Source: Candidatus Krumholzibacteriia bacterium (GTDB lineage: Bacteria; Krumholzibacteriota; Krumholzibacteriia; LZORAL124-64-63). Taken from it: 55,365 nt of DNA. The stretch lies in assembly GCA_024762975.1 (NCBI GenBank), contig JANTGJ010000005.1, forward strand, positions 1 to 55,365, in the 5' to 3' direction. The stretch's first letter is position 1. The number at the start of each line of letters is the position of its first letter. The position numbers and the translations under genes were made by a program. Below the pieces are notes generated by a model. That model was not told the DNA's origin. It searched no databases and worked only from the letters and a program-made list of their open reading frames with translations. Of this stretch, positions 48,883-55,365 are shown in pieces.

Positions 48883-51800
48883 GGGCCCCCCCGGCGCTCC
48901 TGTTTCTCCTGGGCGCTGTGGTGCTCACTACCTGTCTGTGCGTGGGGATTCCTGCCCACGCGTCGGATGGTCCTCTGGCCGACGAACGCGAAATCCACCT
49001 CCTGGAAGCTGGTACCCAACCGCTGAAACTCGCTCACGGATTGATCGACCGTACCGATGTGGCGGTGTACGTGGATGGTCGGCGCTGGCTTCTGGATGAG
49101 GATTTCCAGCTCCAAAGCCGCAGCGGAAGGATTCAGCCCCTGCGCGATTGGCACTCCGACCGGGATGCGAAATCTCCGGACGAGTCCGCCCTGGTCATCG
49201 TAATCTACCGATTCCACCCTGTGGCGCTGTTGCCGCGCATCGATTTGCGACCAACGATGTCGCCGCCGAAAGCGGTCAGTGGTTTCATCCATTCGGGCGG
49301 TATCTCGCCGGACCCCGGACCGCTGACGGCCGGGATGTCCGGTGCCTCCGATCTGACGGTTCGCGGCAGCAAGTCGGTGCAGGTCTCGTCCGGCAGTCGG
49401 CGTGAAATGACGGTCGATCAGAATCTGCGTCTGGATATCAGCGGCAGCCTGACGCCCGAAATCGCGGTACGTGCCTTCATGACCGACGACAATTTGCCGG
49501 TGGTGCCGGAAGGAAACACGGAAGAACTGCGTGACATCGACAAAGTGTTGGTGGAGATCCAGGGTCCGGCGTGGCGCGCGACGCTGGGAGATTTCGTGGC
49601 GCGTCGCGAGGGATCGGTGTTCGGCCGCTACCGGCGCAAACTGCAGGGGATCTCGTTGGCAGCGGATCCGGGCGCTGCCCGGCTGGAAGTCCTGGCCGGT
49701 TCGCCTCGCGGTCGCTACCGCAGCCTGCAGGTGCAGGGGCAGGAGTCCAATCAGGGGCCCTACTACCTGGGCGCAGATGCCGGCGCCGAGAACCTGTTCA
49801 TCGTCGCCGGGAGCGAACGGGTCACCCTGGACGGCACGCCACTGGTCCGCGGGGCCGACCGCGACTACGTCATCGACTACCTGCGCGGCTCGGTGACCTT
49901 CACCTACCGCCGCCTGATTACCGCCGAATCCAATATCGTGGTTGAATTCGAACAGGGCGAGGGTGCCTATTCGCGCACGGTCCTGGGAGGGGGCGGCGGC
50001 GCACATGCGGTGGCTTCCCGCTGGAGAATCCCGTTCGACCTCTCCGTCCGGGTCGTTCGCGAGAAGGATGATCCCGGACGCCTGCGAACCGGGGAGTTGA
50101 GTGATCAGGATGAGGCGACCCTGGCGGCCGCGGGCGATGATCCGCGACGCGCCGTAGCTTCGGGAATCACCGAAACGGCAGTCGGCGAGGGGTTGTATTC
50201 CCGCCAGGTTACGGCGGGAGATACGATCTATGTTTTCCAGGAGAACGGAGAATACAATCTCCAGTTCTACTACGCCGGCGGTGGGCTGGGAGACTACGAA
50301 CTGTTGCGGTTGGACGAGTTGGGGCGCCGCGTCTTTGCTTACCGGGGCGAGGGTCTGGGCGCGTATCGCATCGGACGGCCGTTGGAGCGGCCGGAGTCGC
50401 AGAGTCTGGCCACTCTGGTCGGAAGCGTGGGCGACTCGACAGGATCGAATCTGCAAGCCGAATGGAATGTTTCCTCGGTCGACCGGAATCTGCTCTCCTC
50501 TGCGGACGACGGCGACAATTCCGGAGGCGCCGGCCGCCTGAGTGGACACCTCGCTGCGCAGGATCTCGCCGTTGGCGGTCGAAATCTGGGTCGAGTGTCC
50601 TCCGACATTTTTCTGGAGACCCGGCAGAGCCGCTTTCGGCCGTTCGAGTTGCGTCGCAATCGCTTCGACTACGAACGGTGGGGGCTCGGGGATCGCGCCC
50701 GGCGCGATGGGTTTTTGGAGGAATTCGACCGGGAATTGGGCTGGGACGGCCGATGGGAAGCCGGTTCCGATCGACGGCGAGCGTCGCTGACCGGTCGCCT
50801 GGGCAGTCTGGACCACGGTGTTTCGCTCGAGGCCGGGCAGTGGGCCGTCGATAGCGAGTGGCAATGGGGCGGCGCGCGCGGTCGCCACCGCGAACAGCGG
50901 GCCACGGCTTCCGACCGTGTCGAACCGCTGGATATCCGGAGGGAGAATCGTGCGCATGAAATCGCGTGGTCCATCGGACCGGTCGTTCCCTCCGCCCGCT
51001 GGAAGCGCTCCCAGTGGCGCGACGAAGCCCGGTCCCCGGAAACCGCGGCGGGCTATCGCCTCTCCGAATTCGGATATGGAATGAGTTCGGCTGCAAGCGG
51101 AGGTCTGGCCTGGCGTGCGGATTTTGCCCGGGCGCTGGCTGATTCCCTGTACGACGGGACCTGGCGGCGGGAGCGTGACAGCAGAACCCTGCAGGGAGGA
51201 GTGACGACCGGCAGATGGTGGGGTATGCGCTGGGTCGGTGAGGGTACCTGGCGCCGCACGGTGCGCCCGGCAGGCCAGGAGGAATCGACACGCCTGGGCC
51301 GCCTGGATCTTTCCGGAGTCTGGCCTCATCTGCACAGCGACTGGTCCGTCGGCTACCGACTGGATAACAGTCGAGCCCGGGTGCTGGATCGCCAAATCGT
51401 CTACATCGGACTTCAACAGGGCGATTACGATCAGGAAGGGCGCTATCTGGGCATCGATCAGGGAGACTACGATGTCCTCCTGGCCGCTACCGATTCGCTC
51501 GTCGCCACGACGGCGGTACAGACGGACCTGCGCTGGCGACAGGGGTTCGGCTTTCTGGGAAAGGATCGCTGGACCGGCGCCTGGACCGCGGTAACCCGCG
51601 CAACCGTGCAGGGACGCAGTACGACCGAACGGATCCGCGAGCTGTTGCTGCTCCAGCGGGGGGTCCTGTTCGATCGGGATCAGACGGTGCTGACCGAGAT
51701 CCGATTCTCCGAGGAGATGATCGTTCTGCAGCACCTGAAACGTTGGGATCTGCGGGGGCGCTTTGATTACGAGGAAGCTCTGGACCGGCAGTTCTCCCAG

Positions 51801-52302
51801 CATCCGGAGGATCGGGTTCGGCGCGGGTACCTCCTGAATTCCACCTGGACGGCATCGAAGCGCTTCTCCCTGCGTGGGCGGTGGCAGTTGGAAGACGACC
51901 GACGATCTTCGGACGAGAGTCTGGCCAGCGTTCGGCGCAGCTACTCCGTCACGACCCGCACGCACGAACTGGGCGGTGTGTTTCGTGCCTCGGCGGCCAG
52001 TCGAATGTCACTGCAGGGCGAGTATCTGCTACGCGATGATGCCGTTACCGGGGTCGAACAAACCGAATATGCGCTGCGCCCCGAAACCCGTCTGCGTCTT
52101 TCGGGATCGTGGAGCCTGCAGGGCCTGCTGCGAGTCGCGGAGGTGGATTCGCGTGGCGCAAGCGTGTTCGCCCGGCCGTGGTTCTTTCCCGAGCCCGGCC
52201 GCAACGTCGAGTCTTCGCTCCGGCTGAGCTGGGAGCCGACGCGATACCTGACGGTGGCCGGCAACTGGTTTGCCCGCAAACGTGGCGAGGGGAGGTGGGA
52301 GC

Positions 52303-55365
<3,063 letters not shown>

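Overview
The window reads as one chromosomal segment of a high-GC, diderm, aerobically respiring bacterium. I see no rRNA, tRNA, CRISPR array, insertion sequence or phage gene. The taxonomic hints are a gingipain-family (C25) PorU-like protein followed by a PorV-family barrel, surface proteins ending in FlgD-Ig/type-IX-sorting-like domains, DUF5683 proteins, and several -10 boxes that resemble the Bacteroidota TAnnTTTG element. Together they suggest the FCB superphylum, perhaps an uncultured Krumholzibacteriota- or Eisenbacteria-like lineage. That placement is inference, not proof.

Layout. 1-5.6 kb: the N-terminal half of an MFS transporter (cut by the window edge) and a bifunctional formiminotransferase-cyclodeaminase on the minus strand; a divergent NYN-domain ribonuclease-like gene; then a class IV PLP aminotransferase/lyase and a TPR protein on the minus strand. 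6-20.1 kb: a complete complex I operon nuoA-B-CD-E-F-G-H-I-J-K-L-M-N, tightly packed and partly overlapping, with nuoC and nuoD fused and a short NuoG that keeps the N7 cluster ligands. 20.2-21.2 kb: a CsgG-like exported protein ending at a perfect 12-bp hairpin. 21.2-22.6 kb (minus): glutaryl-CoA dehydrogenase behind an Nfu-type Fe-S scaffold. 22.8-26.1 kb: three overlapping genes, inositol monophosphatase, NhaC-type Na+/H+ antiporter and a SAM hydroxide adenosyltransferase (DUF62) whose triad His is replaced by Asp. 26.2-31.3 kb: a lipoprotein, a minus-strand PIN-PhoH ATPase, an M23 peptidase and a small outer-membrane barrel. 31.5-36.2 kb: dnaE and accA, the same neighbour order as in E. 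coli.

36.4-54.2 kb is the most unusual part: about 18 kb of plus-strand envelope and secretion genes. A Trm112-like zinc ribbon is followed by a 1474-residue protein in which a YdjM-like multi-spanning membrane domain is fused in frame to a PorU-like C25 sortase/peptidase. Next come a PorV-family barrel, an M6 metalloprotease with a C-terminal sorting-like domain, two diverged tandem DUF5683-type paralogs, an NHL-repeat lipoprotein, an 1152-residue barrel with SprA-like repeats and an Omp85 (BamA/TamA) protein. The last three genes overlap end to end. This looks like a compact type-IX-like secretion and surface-maturation locus outside the classical Bacteroidota arrangement. The window ends inside ligA.

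Gene starts were chosen from Shine-Dalgarno position, overlap with the upstream gene and protein family N-termini. Promoters are eye-picked -35/-10 matches and should be treated as candidates.
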